NCBI GenBank assembly: GCA_018402545.1 | Contig: JAGYIL010000003.1 | Location: 1 to 64,000 of the forward strand | DNA length: 64,000 nucleotides | DNA from: Saccharospirillum sp. | GTDB lineage: Bacteria > Pseudomonadota > Gammaproteobacteria > Pseudomonadales > Natronospirillaceae | Reading direction: 5' to 3' | Shown: one piece after another, positions 36,585-47,199 of the stretch | Numbering within the stretch: the first letter of the stretch is position 1 | Layout of the letters: every line of letters starts with the position of its first letter | The notes under the pieces: generated by a model | The model's database searches: none | The model's input: the letters and a program-made list of their open reading frames with translations, nothing else | What the model was told of the DNA's origin: nothing | Position numbers and translations under genes: made by a program

Positions 36585-39185
36585 TCAGTCCTCGGTGCGG
36601 TGATGCCCTTCAATGGTCCCGAAGGGCCGTGTCAGCACAATAAGACGCGGCAGCAGGGTCAGTGAACCCAGCAGAGCCACGGCCATCGCCAGGGCGGTTA
36701 GCAGCCCAAAATACAGGGTCGGGCGGAAATTCGACATCATCAGAATGGAGAAACCCAGAATGATGGTCAGGGAGGTATAAAACATGGCCTTGCCAATGGT
36801 GTTGTGGCTGCGCGACAGCGCCCGCACATAGTCACCGTCTTTGGCGAATTCACGCTTATACCGAACCAGGTAATGGATGGTGTTATCAACAGCCATCCCG
36901 ATGGTAATGCTGGCAATGGTGATGGTCATCATATCCAGCGGTATACCAAACCAGCCCATGATGCCGAGCACAAAGGTCGCCGCCAGCAGATTGGGCGCCA
37001 TTGCCAGCAAGCTGAGCTTGAAGCTTCGGAACAGAATTAGAAACATCAGCAGAATGCCCAGAAACACCACCCCCAGTGTCAGAATCTGAGAGCCAAACAG
37101 GCTTTGCAGCATGTTGTTGTACAACACCATCATGCCGGTCAGCTGGATCTGGCCCGGCTCAAAGCCCAGCTCTTCAACGGCATCCCGTTCGATCCGCTCC
37201 AGAAAGGCGTTGCGCTTCAGGCCATCCATTGAATCCAGAATGCGAACGTTCAGCCGCGCCTGGTTATGCTCCACCGAGACATAGGGATCGATTACCAGAT
37301 CCCGAAATTCGCTGGGGATAACGGTATACAGCAACGCCAGCTGGACGTTCGTCAGCGCCTCATCGTCGTTGAAGCCTTCGGCGATTTCGATCATGGTAGC
37401 CAGCGACAGGACCTTGCCGGTTTCTGGCTGTTCATCGAGATAACGGTGCATCGCCTTGATGCGTGCCACTTTTGACTGGGTGTACCAGTATTTCTCAGGG
37501 TCATCTTCAGCCCCAAAGTCGTCGCTGAAACTGCCTACCGACGCACTGCCACTGCCAAAGCCCTCGTCGACGAATCCATCGTCTTCGGCGAAACCTTCAT
37601 TTACAAACCCTTCGTCAACAAAGCCTTCCGGTTCCTCCTCAGCTGGTTGGCTGGCAGAACCCCGCTCCGGTACGTCCTCGAAATTAATCAGCACTTCCAG
37701 GGGCGTCGTGCCACCCAGACGCTCGTCGATGACCGTCATGCCCTGGTAGATGTCTGTACTCTGATCGAAATAATCGATGAAGCTGTTTTCGACGACCAGT
37801 CGGGTAATACCGATCACGGTGAAGGCAGCCAACGCCAGGCTGGTTACCAGTACCGCATTGCCGGATTTGAGCGTAATGCGGGCCAGCAAGCGAGTGGTTT
37901 TGCCACCGGATGATTTTTCTGCGGTACGCTGATCTTTTCCCGCCAGCAGCAGCAGCGCCGGGAACAGCGAAAACGTCACCAGAAACGCACAAGCAATGCC
38001 CAGAGACATCATCCAGCCAAAATTGATCACCGGGCGAATGCCACTGAACAACAGTGACATAAAGGCTACCCCCGTGGTCAGGGCCATATAGAGGCAGGGC
38101 ACGGCGATGCGCTTGACCGCCGTCATTACCAGTTGGGCCTGGTCCCAGTCGTGATGTTTGCGCAGCAGTTCGCGGTAGCGCACGATCAGGTGAATCGACA
38201 TCGACAGGGTGAGAATCAGCAACAGGGAGATGAAGTTGCTGGAAATGACCGTCACCGGCCACCGCCCCAACCCCAAAATACCCAGCATGGTTACTACTAC
38301 GGCACCACAGCACAACAGCGGCATGATTACCCAGCGCGGTTGCCTGAATATCACCGTTAAAGTAGCGATCAGCAGGAACAGCACCCCCAGCCCGAAGGTG
38401 ATCAGGTCATTGCGCACGAAGGTGATGATGTCATCGGCGATCATGGGCACGCCGCCCAGAAACAGCTGGGCATCGTCCTGATGCGCTGCCATTACCTCAC
38501 GCACCGAAGCAATGGTTTCGTGCACCATGGTCGCACGGCGATTGCTCTGCTCCTTCAGCATGACCTCAACACGCTCAAGGTCGGCCGCAATAGACTCCGG
38601 CACCTCGCCCGTACCCGCCTGTTCGGTCAGAGATGCCTGCAAGGTCAGCAATTGCTCCCGGGTCGTATCAAGAGGGAGATTGATTTGCAGAGCAGTGGTG
38701 TTCTCTTCCAGATTGAGCAGCAGGTTAACGTAGAGGGGGCTGTTGGCGAGCTCGGTGCGCGCCATCTCGACGTCCGTCTCCGGGTCTTCCAGCGTCTTGA
38801 TGTTCGAGACCAGTTCGGTCATGGGTACCGGCGGGTTCGACAGCAGAGGCACGTCCAGCACCGTCAGGACTGAATCAACACCCCGGATGTCGCGCAGATC
38901 GTCACGCAGGGCTTCCAACCCAGCCAGAGAGGTATCGGAAAACAGGGAGGTTGGCGGGGTGTAGGTCATCACCAGGAAATCCTGAGCCCCGTAGCGCTCA
39001 GCAGTTTCCCGGAACAGGGCCAGATCCTCGTCATCTTCCAGCAGCAAAGCGTCGGCGGACGCATCCAGGCTAAAGTGCCGCGCCTGAGTCGCGAGCAAAC
39101 TGATCACCAGCACCAGGCCGATGAGTACCCAAAGGGTATACCCAGTCAAAATACGCTGATAAAGCGCCCACATACGCTGGCCCAT
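36585..39185 (-). CDS. RND/MMPL-type exporter
   Basis: An 866-residue inner-membrane protein with the duplicated layout of RND permeases: TM1 at about residues 14-34, a large periplasmic loop, five helices (about 240-400), a second loop, then six more helices at the C-terminus. Closest to the MMPL/predicted-exporter group rather than drug pumps; substrates in the family are lipids, hopanoids or hydrophobic compounds. The second periplasmic loop holds an acidic tandem stretch (encoded at about 37555-37632) in which GFVDE/GFVNE/GFAEDD units repeat five times. ATG 39185 has GGGAG upstream. No membrane-fusion or outer-membrane partner gene is adjacent. Confidence 0.85.
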   Translation of the reverse strand: MGQRMWALYQRILTGYTLWVLIGLVLVISLLATQARHFSLDASADALLLEDDEDLALFRETAERYGAQDFLVMTYTPPTSLFSDTSLAGLEALRDDLRDIRGVDSVLTVLDVPLLSNPPVPMTELVSNIKTLEDPETDVEMARTELANSPLYVNLLLNLEENTTALQINLPLDTTREQLLTLQASLTEQAGTGEVPESIAADLERVEVMLKEQSNRRATMVHETIASVREVMAAHQDDAQLFLGGVPMIADDIITFVRNDLITFGLGVLFLLIATLTVIFRQPRWVIMPLLCCGAVVVTMLGILGLGRWPVTVISSNFISLLLILTLSMSIHLIVRYRELLRKHHDWDQAQLVMTAVKRIAVPCLYMALTTGVAFMSLLFSGIRPVINFGWMMSLGIACAFLVTFSLFPALLLLAGKDQRTAEKSSGGKTTRLLARITLKSGNAVLVTSLALAAFTVIGITRLVVENSFIDYFDQSTDIYQGMTVIDERLGGTTPLEVLINFEDVPERGSASQPAEEEPEGFVDEGFVNEGFAEDDGFVDEGFGSGSASVGSFSDDFGAEDDPEKYWYTQSKVARIKAMHRYLDEQPETGKVLSLATMIEIAEGFNDDEALTNVQLALLYTVIPSEFRDLVIDPYVSVEHNQARLNVRILDSMDGLKRNAFLERIERDAVEELGFEPGQIQLTGMMVLYNNMLQSLFGSQILTLGVVFLGILLMFLILFRSFKLSLLAMAPNLLAATFVLGIMGWFGIPLDMMTITIASITIGMAVDNTIHYLVRYKREFAKDGDYVRALSRSHNTIGKAMFYTSLTIILGFSILMMSNFRPTLYFGLLTALAMAVALLGSLTLLPRLIVLTRPFGTIEGHHRTED

Positions 39186-39239
39186 GTCAGGCTCCCTGTC
39201 GGTGATCCAAGCACATGCTCGCGGAGTGTTCAGCTGGCT

Positions 39240-39692
39240 TCAGAGCCAGCGACGCACCCGTTGACAATATGCGGTGTAAGACGGTCCGTGCCGTTCGAGC
39301 AACCGCTTTTCCTCAGGCCGGATAAAGAGTCTGTGCAAGGCAAACACAAACACCGGCAAGACCACCCAGGATGACAGCGTACCTACCCAGATGGCCAGCC
39401 CTGCGGCAATCATTAGCTGACCCAGATACATGGGGTTGCGGCTCAGCCGATACACCCCACGCTCGACCAGAGGCCCCTGAACGTTGCCAAATTCAACTGA
39501 GGCGCCCGCCCGTTGCAGCTCCCGATCCGCAATCAGATTGAGAGCTGCCCCCAGAGTAATGGGGATCAGTCCGACAAAATTCCACGGATTAGGGAACAGC
39601 AGCGTCAGTGGCTTGATAAAATGCAGTGAAAAAATGGCCAGCATGACCAGCAGACCGAGCGCCGGGGGTAGAAAAGGCGGCTTGTGAGACAT
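39240..39692 (-). CDS. Isoprenylcysteine carboxyl methyltransferase-like membrane protein
   Basis: A 150-residue integral membrane protein with about four helices. The C-terminal motif GVYRLSRNPMYLGQLMIAAGLA, with RNPMY followed by a late RPEEKRLLERHG, is the SAM-binding signature of the ICMT/PEMT superfamily. In bacteria the substrates are mostly unknown; phospholipid or small-thiol methylation are possibilities. It is 54 bases upstream of the exporter on the same strand. Confidence 0.8.
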   Translation of the reverse strand: MSHKPPFLPPALGLLVMLAIFSLHFIKPLTLLFPNPWNFVGLIPITLGAALNLIADRELQRAGASVEFGNVQGPLVERGVYRLSRNPMYLGQLMIAAGLAIWVGTLSSWVVLPVFVFALHRLFIRPEEKRLLERHGPSYTAYCQRVRRWL

Positions 39693-39815
39693 GAAACACC
39701 ACTTATAACAGATTCAAAGCCCATAACAGGCACGGTTTGGCATTCGGATCAGCCTGACCAGAACGTGCCTCAGTGTAAGGGCCCCTGGCCCCGGTTACAG
39801 CCGTCGAAAGTCACC

Positions 39816-40433
39816 TTATTGGCGCAATTGGAAGGATTCCGCTTCCTCGCGGCATGCCTGATAACAATGACAGCCGGTCAGATGATCCATCACCAGGCCG
39901 GTTGCCTGCATAAAGGCGTAACAAATGGTTGGCCCGACAAAATTGAACCCACGCTGCTTCAGAGCCTTGGACATGGCACGGCTCTCGTCCGTTTCGGTGG
40001 GCACCTCGGCCAGTTCCTGCCAGGCATTGACCACCGGCCGGTCGCCGGTGAACCCCCATAAAAAGGCAGCGAAGTCTTCGCCTGCTTCGCGCATGGCGAC
40101 ATAGGCGCGGGCATTGCGTATCACCGATTGAATCTTAAGCCGATTGCGCACGATACCCGCATCGCCCATCAACCGTTCAACGTCAGCGTCGGTAAATTTT
40201 ACCAGGGCATCCGGGTCAAAATCGGCAAAAGCAGCCTCATAGCCAGCTTGCTTGCGCAGAATAGTGATCCAGCTTAGCCCGGCCTGTTGTCCGTCCAGAC
40301 ACAGCTTGGCGAACAGTGCCTGTCCATCCGCAACCGGCCGCCCCCACACCTCGTCATGATAGGCCTGATACAAGGGATCCTGTCCGCACCAGCCACAGCG
40401 GTTCAGTTCCGCCCTGTCCTGTTCATCAACCAA
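39816..40433 (-). CDS. tag: DNA-3-methyladenine glycosylase I
   Basis: A 205-residue base-excision enzyme removing 3-methyladenine from alkylated DNA. It starts with the family's CGWCGQDPLYQAYHDEVWG, with Cys and His zinc ligands, and ends with the HLTGCHCYQ ligand pair; LSWITILRKQAGYEAAFADFD is the conserved helix. The start is TTG 40433, with GGGAG 7 bases upstream and no in-frame ATG before the conserved part. It follows proB on the same strand. Confidence 0.95.
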   Translation of the reverse strand: MVDEQDRAELNRCGWCGQDPLYQAYHDEVWGRPVADGQALFAKLCLDGQQAGLSWITILRKQAGYEAAFADFDPDALVKFTDADVERLMGDAGIVRNRLKIQSVIRNARAYVAMREAGEDFAAFLWGFTGDRPVVNAWQELAEVPTETDESRAMSKALKQRGFNFVGPTICYAFMQATGLVMDHLTGCHCYQACREEAESFQLRQ

Positions 40434-40518
40434 ATATCATCTCCCTGCACCGTAAACACTTGCCCGATCGCCATGCTCTTATCAGCCCTACAGGGCGCCA
40501 CTTCAGCAGTGACGATGG

Positions 40519-41652
40519 TTACAACAGAACCAGATTGTCGCGATGCACCATTTCCGGCTCATTCACAAAGCCCAACACGGACTCAAAACTCGCCGATGGT
40601 TTGCGACACAGCCGTATCGCATCGTCGCGGTCGTAATTCACCAGGCCACGGCCTATGGCAACACCCTGTTCGGTGACCAGTGAAACACATTCACCCCGGC
40701 GAAACATCCCTTTGGCGTCGGTCACGCCCACGGCCAGCAGACTCTTGCCCTGCTCGGTCAAAGCCCGCACCGCACCGGCATCCAGCACCAGCTCACCACG
40801 CGTCTGCAATTGACCCGCCAGCCATTGCTTGCGCGCCGCCAGAGGCTCAAGATCGGGGGTCAACTGGGTGCCGAGCGCTTCGCCCTGGCGCAAACGCAAC
40901 AGCACATTCTCGTTACGGCCACCGGCAATCACCGTCACCGCACCACTGCGTGAGGCCAGGCTTGCCGCGCGCACCTTGGTGACCATGCCACCACGCCCCA
41001 GCGCGCCACCACCGGTGGCCATCTGCCGCAGGGCCGGGTCGCTGGCCGATGCCTGGCTGAGCAATCGGGCATCCGGGTTGGACCGGGGGTCAGCAGTGTA
41101 GAGGCCATCCTGATCGGTCAACAGTATCAGAGCGTCGGCCTCAACCAGATTGGCCACCAGCGCGCCCAGGGTATCGTTGTCACCAAAACGGATTTCGTCG
41201 GTTACTACCGTGTCGTTTTCATTAACGATGGGGATGACTGGCAGCGGCAGCAGAGCACGCAGCGTACTGCGCGCGTTCAGGTAACGCCGCCGGTCAGAGA
41301 GGTCTTCGTGGGTCAGCAGAATTTGGGCAGTGTGCAACTGGTGATGCTGGAACAAGTCTTCATAGGTTTGCACCAGCTTGGTCTGCCCTACCGCTGCTGC
41401 AGCCTGCAGCAACTCCATCGATTCCGGTCGCTGGCTCCAGCCCAGGCGATGCATGCCTGCGGCCACGGCACCTGACGATACCAGAATCAACTCAACGCCA
41501 CTGGCTCTCAACGTCGCCATCTGGTCAACCCACTGGCGAATGCGCACCACATCGAGGCCACGGCCGTCATTGGTCAGCAAGGCCGACCCAATCTTGACGA
41601 CCCAACGCTGCCCTGCCGTTACGGCCGGATGCCTAACCACGCCTTCAGACAC
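40519..41652 (-). CDS. proB: Glutamate 5-kinase
   Basis: The first enzyme of proline synthesis, phosphorylating glutamate. The amino-acid kinase domain (about 10-260) has [28 protein letters not shown] and [17 protein letters not shown]; a PUA domain (about 285-370) follows. GTG 41652 is chosen: AAGGA lies 7 bases upstream and the 377-residue product matches the family. A frame from 41715 would add 21 unconserved residues. The order obgE-proB is conserved. Confidence 0.95.
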   Translation of the reverse strand: MSEGVVRHPAVTAGQRWVVKIGSALLTNDGRGLDVVRIRQWVDQMATLRASGVELILVSSGAVAAGMHRLGWSQRPESMELLQAAAAVGQTKLVQTYEDLFQHHQLHTAQILLTHEDLSDRRRYLNARSTLRALLPLPVIPIVNENDTVVTDEIRFGDNDTLGALVANLVEADALILLTDQDGLYTADPRSNPDARLLSQASASDPALRQMATGGGALGRGGMVTKVRAASLASRSGAVTVIAGGRNENVLLRLRQGEALGTQLTPDLEPLAARKQWLAGQLQTRGELVLDAGAVRALTEQGKSLLAVGVTDAKGMFRRGECVSLVTEQGVAIGRGLVNYDRDDAIRLCRKPSASFESVLGFVNEPEMVHRDNLVLL

Positions 41653-41720
41653 ACTTGCTTCCTTCTTCAATCTGCCAAACACCCGACCCCGATCCGGTTG
41701 CGCCCGGGTGCCCATCCCGC

Positions 41721-42953
<1,233 letters not shown>

Positions 42954-43066
42954 TCACCTGAACCGGCCCCGAAAATTGGGTTGTTTGCTCGGCGGCTATT
43001 GCCACAGAGCGTCAATATAGCATTTGTACAGATCACGATGGCGCTTCATAACCAAGCCTGGAGCCA

Positions 43067-43178
43067 GAACTCAAGCGTCGGAGCTCGGGTGGACCGTGGG
43101 GATTTGGCCCGCGCCGGATACCGGGTGTACCCGGCACCCGCCGCTGGTCATCTCAGCAAACTCCAAAACTTGAGTTCC
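43067..43178. repeat. Flank-motif inverted pair, copy C1
   Basis: GAACTCAAGCGTCGGAGCT (from 43067) is matched by an inverted ACTCCAAAACTTGAGTTC (about 43160-43177), the motif that also surrounds copy E. Between them is a GC-rich stretch with the palindrome CCGGGT-GT-ACCCGG near 43122-43135. It lies in the obgE-rpmA gap. Confidence 0.7.
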
Positions 43179-43220
43179 AAGTCAGTGCCAGATTTCGAGG
43201 CAACCTCCATATCCAGTGCA

Positions 43221-43338
43221 GGGTAGCGGGTGGACCTATCCGGGGAAGTCCGCATCAAGGATGCTGCGGACTAGGCCCCATGGAAGGGTTCACGCCGAGC
43301 GATGTGTCGCACCACCCGTATAGGTCCACCGGCTACCC
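43221..43338. repeat. Large intergenic palindrome, copy C2
   Basis: Arms of 24 bases with two mismatches (43221-43244 and 43315-43338; GGGTAGCGGGTGGACCTATC...) enclose a core starting GAAGTCCGCATCAAGGATGC, then CTAGGCCCCATGGAAGGG and TTCACGCCGAGCGATG. The core matches copies A and B; the extra right part CGCCGAGCG...GTCGCACCACCC is shared with copy E. Lies just before the rpmA terminator. Confidence 0.83.
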
Positions 43339-43374
43339 GGAACGAGCTCATGGCAACAACCTTCGAACAGCCAT

Positions 43375-43403
43375 AAAAAAAGCCCTGCAGGGCAGGGCTT
43401 TTC
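43375..43403 (-). terminator. Intrinsic terminator after rpmA
   Basis: On the minus strand the stem AGCCCTG (43399-43393) pairs with CAGGGCT (43387-43381) and is followed by seven T. It lies about 20 bases past the rpmA stop, so obgE beyond it probably depends on read-through or a promoter of its own. Confidence 0.85.
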
Positions 43404-43423
43404 AGAGTGTGTCAAAGTGCCAA

Positions 43424-43678
43424 TCAGGCAACGATGTTCACAAACTTGCGGCTATGCTCGCCCTTGGTAACAAATTCGACCTTGCCATCTGCCTTGGCAA
43501 ACAGGGTGTGGTCTTTACCAATGCCTACATTGTTGCCAGCGTGAAAACGGGTACCGCGCTGACGGATGATGATGGAACCGGCTGTGACAGTCTGACCACC
43601 AAAGGCTTTAACGCCAAGGCGTTTGCTCTGGGAATCGCGACCGTTACGAGTACTACCACCTGCTTTCTTGTGAGCCAT
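43424..43678 (-). CDS. rpmA: 50S ribosomal protein L27
   Basis: An 84-residue L27, located at the peptidyl-transferase centre. It opens [20 protein letters not shown], the normal mature-type N-terminus without the cleaved extension of Firmicutes. GGAGAG precedes ATG 43678. It lies 12 bases after rplU. Confidence 0.98.
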   Translation of the reverse strand: MAHKKAGGSTRNGRDSQSKRLGVKAFGGQTVTAGSIIIRQRGTRFHAGNNVGIGKDHTLFAKADGKVEFVTKGEHSRKFVNIVA

Positions 43679-43690
43679 GGTTTCTCTCCG

Positions 43691-44002
43691 TTATGCTGAA
43701 ATACCAGTGATTTTAACTTCAGTGAACCACTGACGGTGGCCCATTTGCTTCATGTGGTGCTTACGACGCTTGAACTTCAGAATCTTCACTTTTTTGTGAC
43801 GACCATGAGCAACTACTTCAGCAGTTACCTTGGCACCCGCAACAACCGGCGCGCCAATGTTCACTTTCTCACCGTTAACCACCAACAGGATTTTATCAAA
43901 ATCAATGCTAGCACCGGTCTCGGCTTCAATTTTTTCCAGCTTCAGCGTCTCGCCTTCGCTGACGCGGTACTGCTTGCCACCACTTACGATTACAGCGTAC
44001 AT
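43691..44002 (-). CDS. rplU: 50S ribosomal protein L21
   Basis: A 103-residue L21, the standard length from ATG 44002 (GGAGAG upstream). It has [14 protein letters not shown] at the N-terminus and [26 protein letters not shown], in outline, near the C-terminus. First gene of the rplU-rpmA operon, divergent from ispB. Confidence 0.98.
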   Translation of the reverse strand: MYAVIVSGGKQYRVSEGETLKLEKIEAETGASIDFDKILLVVNGEKVNIGAPVVAGAKVTAEVVAHGRHKKVKILKFKRRKHHMKQMGHRQWFTEVKITGISA

Positions 44003-44198
44003 GTTACTCTCCAAAGGATAAAAACCAACCCGACCCGCAATGATTCACTACTAACCTGTGTCTAAAGGCAACGCCTACGCTGGGAGCACCCTATAACAGG
44101 GAATGAAGCAGGTCGATCAGGGCGCGCAATAATACGGATTTCGCGGCATGGAAGCAACCCCCATTCTACGCTGTGCAACGACGCCAGGCCTGCGCTTC

Positions 44199-44227
44199 TT
44201 GACACGGCCGCAGGGGCTACCTAGCAT
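44199..44227 (+). promoter_or_regulatory. Sigma-70 promoter for ispB
   Basis: Perfect TTGACA (44199-44204), 17-base spacer, TAGCAT (44222-44227), 33 bases before the ispB ATG. Confidence 0.7.
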
Positions 44228-44260
44228 CGCCCGCTGGCGTTTATCACAAAGACCCCCCGC

Positions 44261-45229
44261 ATGGATCAAAAAGCTGTATTTGCCACCGTCAGTCAGGAAT
44301 TCGAGGCGGTCAACCAGACCATATTGTCTCAGCTCGAATCCCGCGTGCCGCTGGTTGAAAAAATCGCCGACTACATTATCAGTAGCGGTGGCAAACGTCT
44401 GCGCCCCTTGCTTACCCTGCTCGCCGCTGGCGCCAGCGGAGGCATTGATACCCGTCATTACCAACTGGCAACCGTCATTGAATTCCTGCACACCGCCACC
44501 CTGTTGCACGACGATGTGGTCGACACGTCCGATTTGCGCCGTGGCCGACCCACCGCCAATGCGCGCTGGGGCAACGCACCCAGCGTACTGGTGGGCGACT
44601 TTCTCTACGCCCGGGCGTTCGAACTGCTGGTCGATATCGGTGCCATGCCGGTGATGAACCGCCTGGCAGTGGCCACCCGCACCATCGCCGAAGGCGAAGT
44701 CATGCAACTGATGAATGTGCGCAATCCGGACGCCACCGAAGCCCAGTATATGGATGTGATCAAGGGCAAGACCGCGATTCTGTTTCAGGCATCGAGTGAA
44801 ACCGCAGCGCTGATCAATCAGCAATCGGAAGCCAACACCAGCAAACTGGCCGCCTATGGCTTGAATCTGGGGCTGGCGTTTCAGCTGATCGACGATGTAC
44901 TCGATTACGACGGCAACACGGAGACACTGGGCAAGAACGTCGGTGACGACCTCGCCGAAGGCAAGCCCACGCTGCCGTTAATCCATGCCATGCAGCATGC
45001 CAGCGCGGACGAAGCCCAACTGATCCGCCAGGCCATTCGCAAAGGCGGTTTGGACGACCTGGACGCCATCATCGACATCGTACATCGCTGCGGCTCCATC
45101 GATTATGTGCGCGACAAGGCGCTGGCGCATGCGGCCCAGGCACGGGAACAACTGGCTGGTTTCAGTGATTCAGTCTATAAAACCGCCCTGATGAGCCTGA
45201 CCGACATCGCCGTGCAGCGCGATACCTGA
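44261..45229 (+). CDS. ispB: Octaprenyl/polyprenyl diphosphate synthase
   Basis: A 322-residue trans-polyprenyl synthase making the ubiquinone side chain. First aspartate-rich motif LLHDDVVD (D84, D85, D88), followed by RRGRPT; second motif QLIDDVLDYDG near residue 212. GGKRLRPL near residue 44 binds the allylic diphosphate. Divergent from rplU, the conserved arrangement. Chain length (8 or 9 units) cannot be told by eye. Confidence 0.96.
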   Translation: MDQKAVFATVSQEFEAVNQTILSQLESRVPLVEKIADYIISSGGKRLRPLLTLLAAGASGGIDTRHYQLATVIEFLHTATLLHDDVVDTSDLRRGRPTANARWGNAPSVLVGDFLYARAFELLVDIGAMPVMNRLAVATRTIAEGEVMQLMNVRNPDATEAQYMDVIKGKTAILFQASSETAALINQQSEANTSKLAAYGLNLGLAFQLIDDVLDYDGNTETLGKNVGDDLAEGKPTLPLIHAMQHASADEAQLIRQAIRKGGLDDLDAIIDIVHRCGSIDYVRDKALAHAAQAREQLAGFSDSVYKTALMSLTDIAVQRDT

Positions 45230-45256
45230 ATCCTGGAGTCCGCGGGAGTGGTGCGG

Positions 45257-45922
45257 TTAGCGCTCCGCTCCCCGGGCGATCTGGGCATTCACAAAGGCCT
45301 GCAAAGCCAGAAAATCCATATCTGACACAAAATTAAACTCGATGCCGTAAGCCGCCATGCTGTTGCTCAGCTCGAACTTGTCGAGTTCGGCCCGAATCCG
45401 GCTTTCAATGGTAATGACCCGGGTCACATGCCCCACCGTCACCTTGCCAGTCAGCAACAGGGTATCGCCGGTTTCTCCGCAAGGTTGCAATGTCTCCAGG
45501 CGCGCACCTGTTGTCGACAGGTCCACGATGGCGCCGAATGCCCGCTCCTGCCCAGGCTGGCTCTGGTTAACGATAGAGACCTGTACATTGGCCAACACCC
45601 GTTCCGCCTTGCGAATTTCACCCGCCTCAACCCGATTTGGCCAGGCCAGGTGCAGATAGGCCGTTGGAATCGAACACAGATGCTGAACATGGGTGCGGAA
45701 TGCGCAGGCGTTTTTATTGGCAAAGAAGCGCAGAATAACCGGCTGCTCCTTGCGCACCAGTAATGGCCGGCCATCACCCACCAGTGGCGTGGTTACCAGC
45801 ACCGACCGGCCCTGAATGTGGCCGATCAGCTGACAATTGTACCGCTTCTCGTCACCGGCGATTTCCAGTTTCATGCCAAGGCCAACCGGCAGCCTCAATG
45901 ACGGATAATCAACACTGGCCAT
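45257..45922 (-). CDS. YcgR-like PilZ domain protein (cyclic di-GMP receptor)
   Basis: A 221-residue protein with a YcgR-type N-terminal PilZN domain (about 10-100) and a C-terminal PilZ domain (about 103-215). The cyclic di-GMP motifs are intact: RKAER at 104-108 (RxxxR) and DLSTTG at 134-139 (D-x-S-x-x-G). YcgR proteins slow flagellar motors or tune motility in response to cyclic di-GMP. No flagellar gene is nearby. ATG 45922 is preferred because AAGGAAG lies upstream and overlaps the other candidate ATG at 45940. Confidence 0.87.
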   Translation of the reverse strand: MASVDYPSLRLPVGLGMKLEIAGDEKRYNCQLIGHIQGRSVLVTTPLVGDGRPLLVRKEQPVILRFFANKNACAFRTHVQHLCSIPTAYLHLAWPNRVEAGEIRKAERVLANVQVSIVNQSQPGQERAFGAIVDLSTTGARLETLQPCGETGDTLLLTGKVTVGHVTRVITIESRIRAELDKFELSNSMAAYGIEFNFVSDMDFLALQAFVNAQIARGAER

Positions 45923-45990
45923 GGCCAGACTTCCTTCCATAAGAGCAGCCAGGGTTAACAGACACCCCGCACCAGCTCAGTTTGCACCAA

Positions 45991-47199
45991 TTACGGTTCA
46001 TTGAACGGCAACTGTTCACGCGTTGACTCAATCAGCTCGCGCAGTTGTCGCTCGTTCAGTGCCGCACCATTAGACAGCCAGGGCTCCCAGAATTCTCGCG
46101 CCGGCATTAAACGGTCATCGGTCGCGGGCCGAAAATCTTTACGACCCTGTGCATCAATGCGGCGTAAATACCCCAGCATTTCCAGACCGGCGACGTTGGC
46201 AACCATGTCTTCGGCACTGAAACCGGAGCTGCGTGTTTCCGCATCCGACCACTCCTTATAGGTGGCCAGCTCCAGCGCTGCATCGGGGTTCATCTGTGTG
46301 CCCAGCCACATTGCCAGGGTGTAGTGACGCGCCAGATCATAGCGCCCGTGCAGGGTCAGTCGCTGGCCGGAGAGCCGGGGCAGATCCACACCCGGCCTCA
46401 TGCCCGATACCGAGCCGAGCGTTGCATAAGACAGGGCACCAAAAACAGCACTGCCATCCTGATTAAAGTCGAGATTCGGGCGCTGGGCCAGGGCAATCAG
46501 TATGTCACGCAGCGGAATCCGCTGACGGCCATCGGCGGCAAAAAAATCGCGCACCCACTCGACCTCCTCTACCAGGCGCTCGCGTTGCCCCGATCCCGAC
46601 CAGAACGGCGCGAAATCATTCAGCCAGCCGGTCAGCTCCGGATCGGTCCATTCGGTTGAGAACGTCAGGCTGCCATTACCCATGTCCACGACCGGGTTTA
46701 AGGTTTGCCATAGCTGTTCGGCATCGCGCACAGCAGGCAGCTCAGCCAGGCGTGCGTTGATCCGGCGCAGAATCCACTCCGGAACGGCGACCCCGCTTAT
46801 CCAGAAACGGCGCAACTCAAATGGCTTGTCAGGCGACCAGGTCAGTTGCAGCGGTAAAAAACGGTCCAGCCATCGGGTTGGGTACCAGGCCTCCAGAGTC
46901 AGGATGTCTGGCGTAATGCGTGCCCGGAACTGGGTGTGGGTTAAGGCGGGCTGAGTAGAGGCCAGTAAAATGGCAAGTTTCTGGACGTCATCCTGCTGCA
47001 CCCTTAGCGAAACTGCCTGACCCGGCTCCAGTCGCGCAGGATGGTAGTCATCCAGCCACTGCCGGTATTTGCTCAGATCGGAAAAGGGAATGATCGTACG
47101 GGGCGCGCTGTCACCGGGAACCGTAATCCACCAAGCCAACAGAATCAGCGTCAGTACTGCGGTAAACACCCCCACGGCAAGGCGCCGCAACCACCTCAC
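45991..47199 (-). CDS. Unrecognised membrane-anchored protein
   Basis: A 402-residue protein I do not recognise. It has a basic N-terminus (MRWLRRLAVG) and one hydrophobic segment (about 8-27) that reads as a signal anchor, so the rest is probably periplasmic. The body is tryptophan-rich (for example YPTRWLDRFLP, WIPSG-like turns absent) with no cysteine and no catalytic motif I can name. GTG 47199 overlaps the stop of the RmlD-like gene as GTGA, so the two are coupled. The PilZ gene follows 68 bases on. A role in the envelope is inference from topology. Confidence 0.8.
   Translation of the reverse strand: MRWLRRLAVGVFTAVLTLILLAWWITVPGDSAPRTIIPFSDLSKYRQWLDDYHPARLEPGQAVSLRVQQDDVQKLAILLASTQPALTHTQFRARITPDILTLEAWYPTRWLDRFLPLQLTWSPDKPFELRRFWISGVAVPEWILRRINARLAELPAVRDAEQLWQTLNPVVDMGNGSLTFSTEWTDPELTGWLNDFAPFWSGSGQRERLVEEVEWVRDFFAADGRQRIPLRDILIALAQRPNLDFNQDGSAVFGALSYATLGSVSGMRPGVDLPRLSGQRLTLHGRYDLARHYTLAMWLGTQMNPDAALELATYKEWSDAETRSSGFSAEDMVANVAGLEMLGYLRRIDAQGRKDFRPATDDRLMPAREFWEPWLSNGAALNERQLRELIESTREQLPFNEP

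Noticed and set aside
43280-43699. A 139-codon plus-strand frame over the C2 palindrome and rpmA
   Set aside because: Runs through repeat and antisense to L27; no homology seen.
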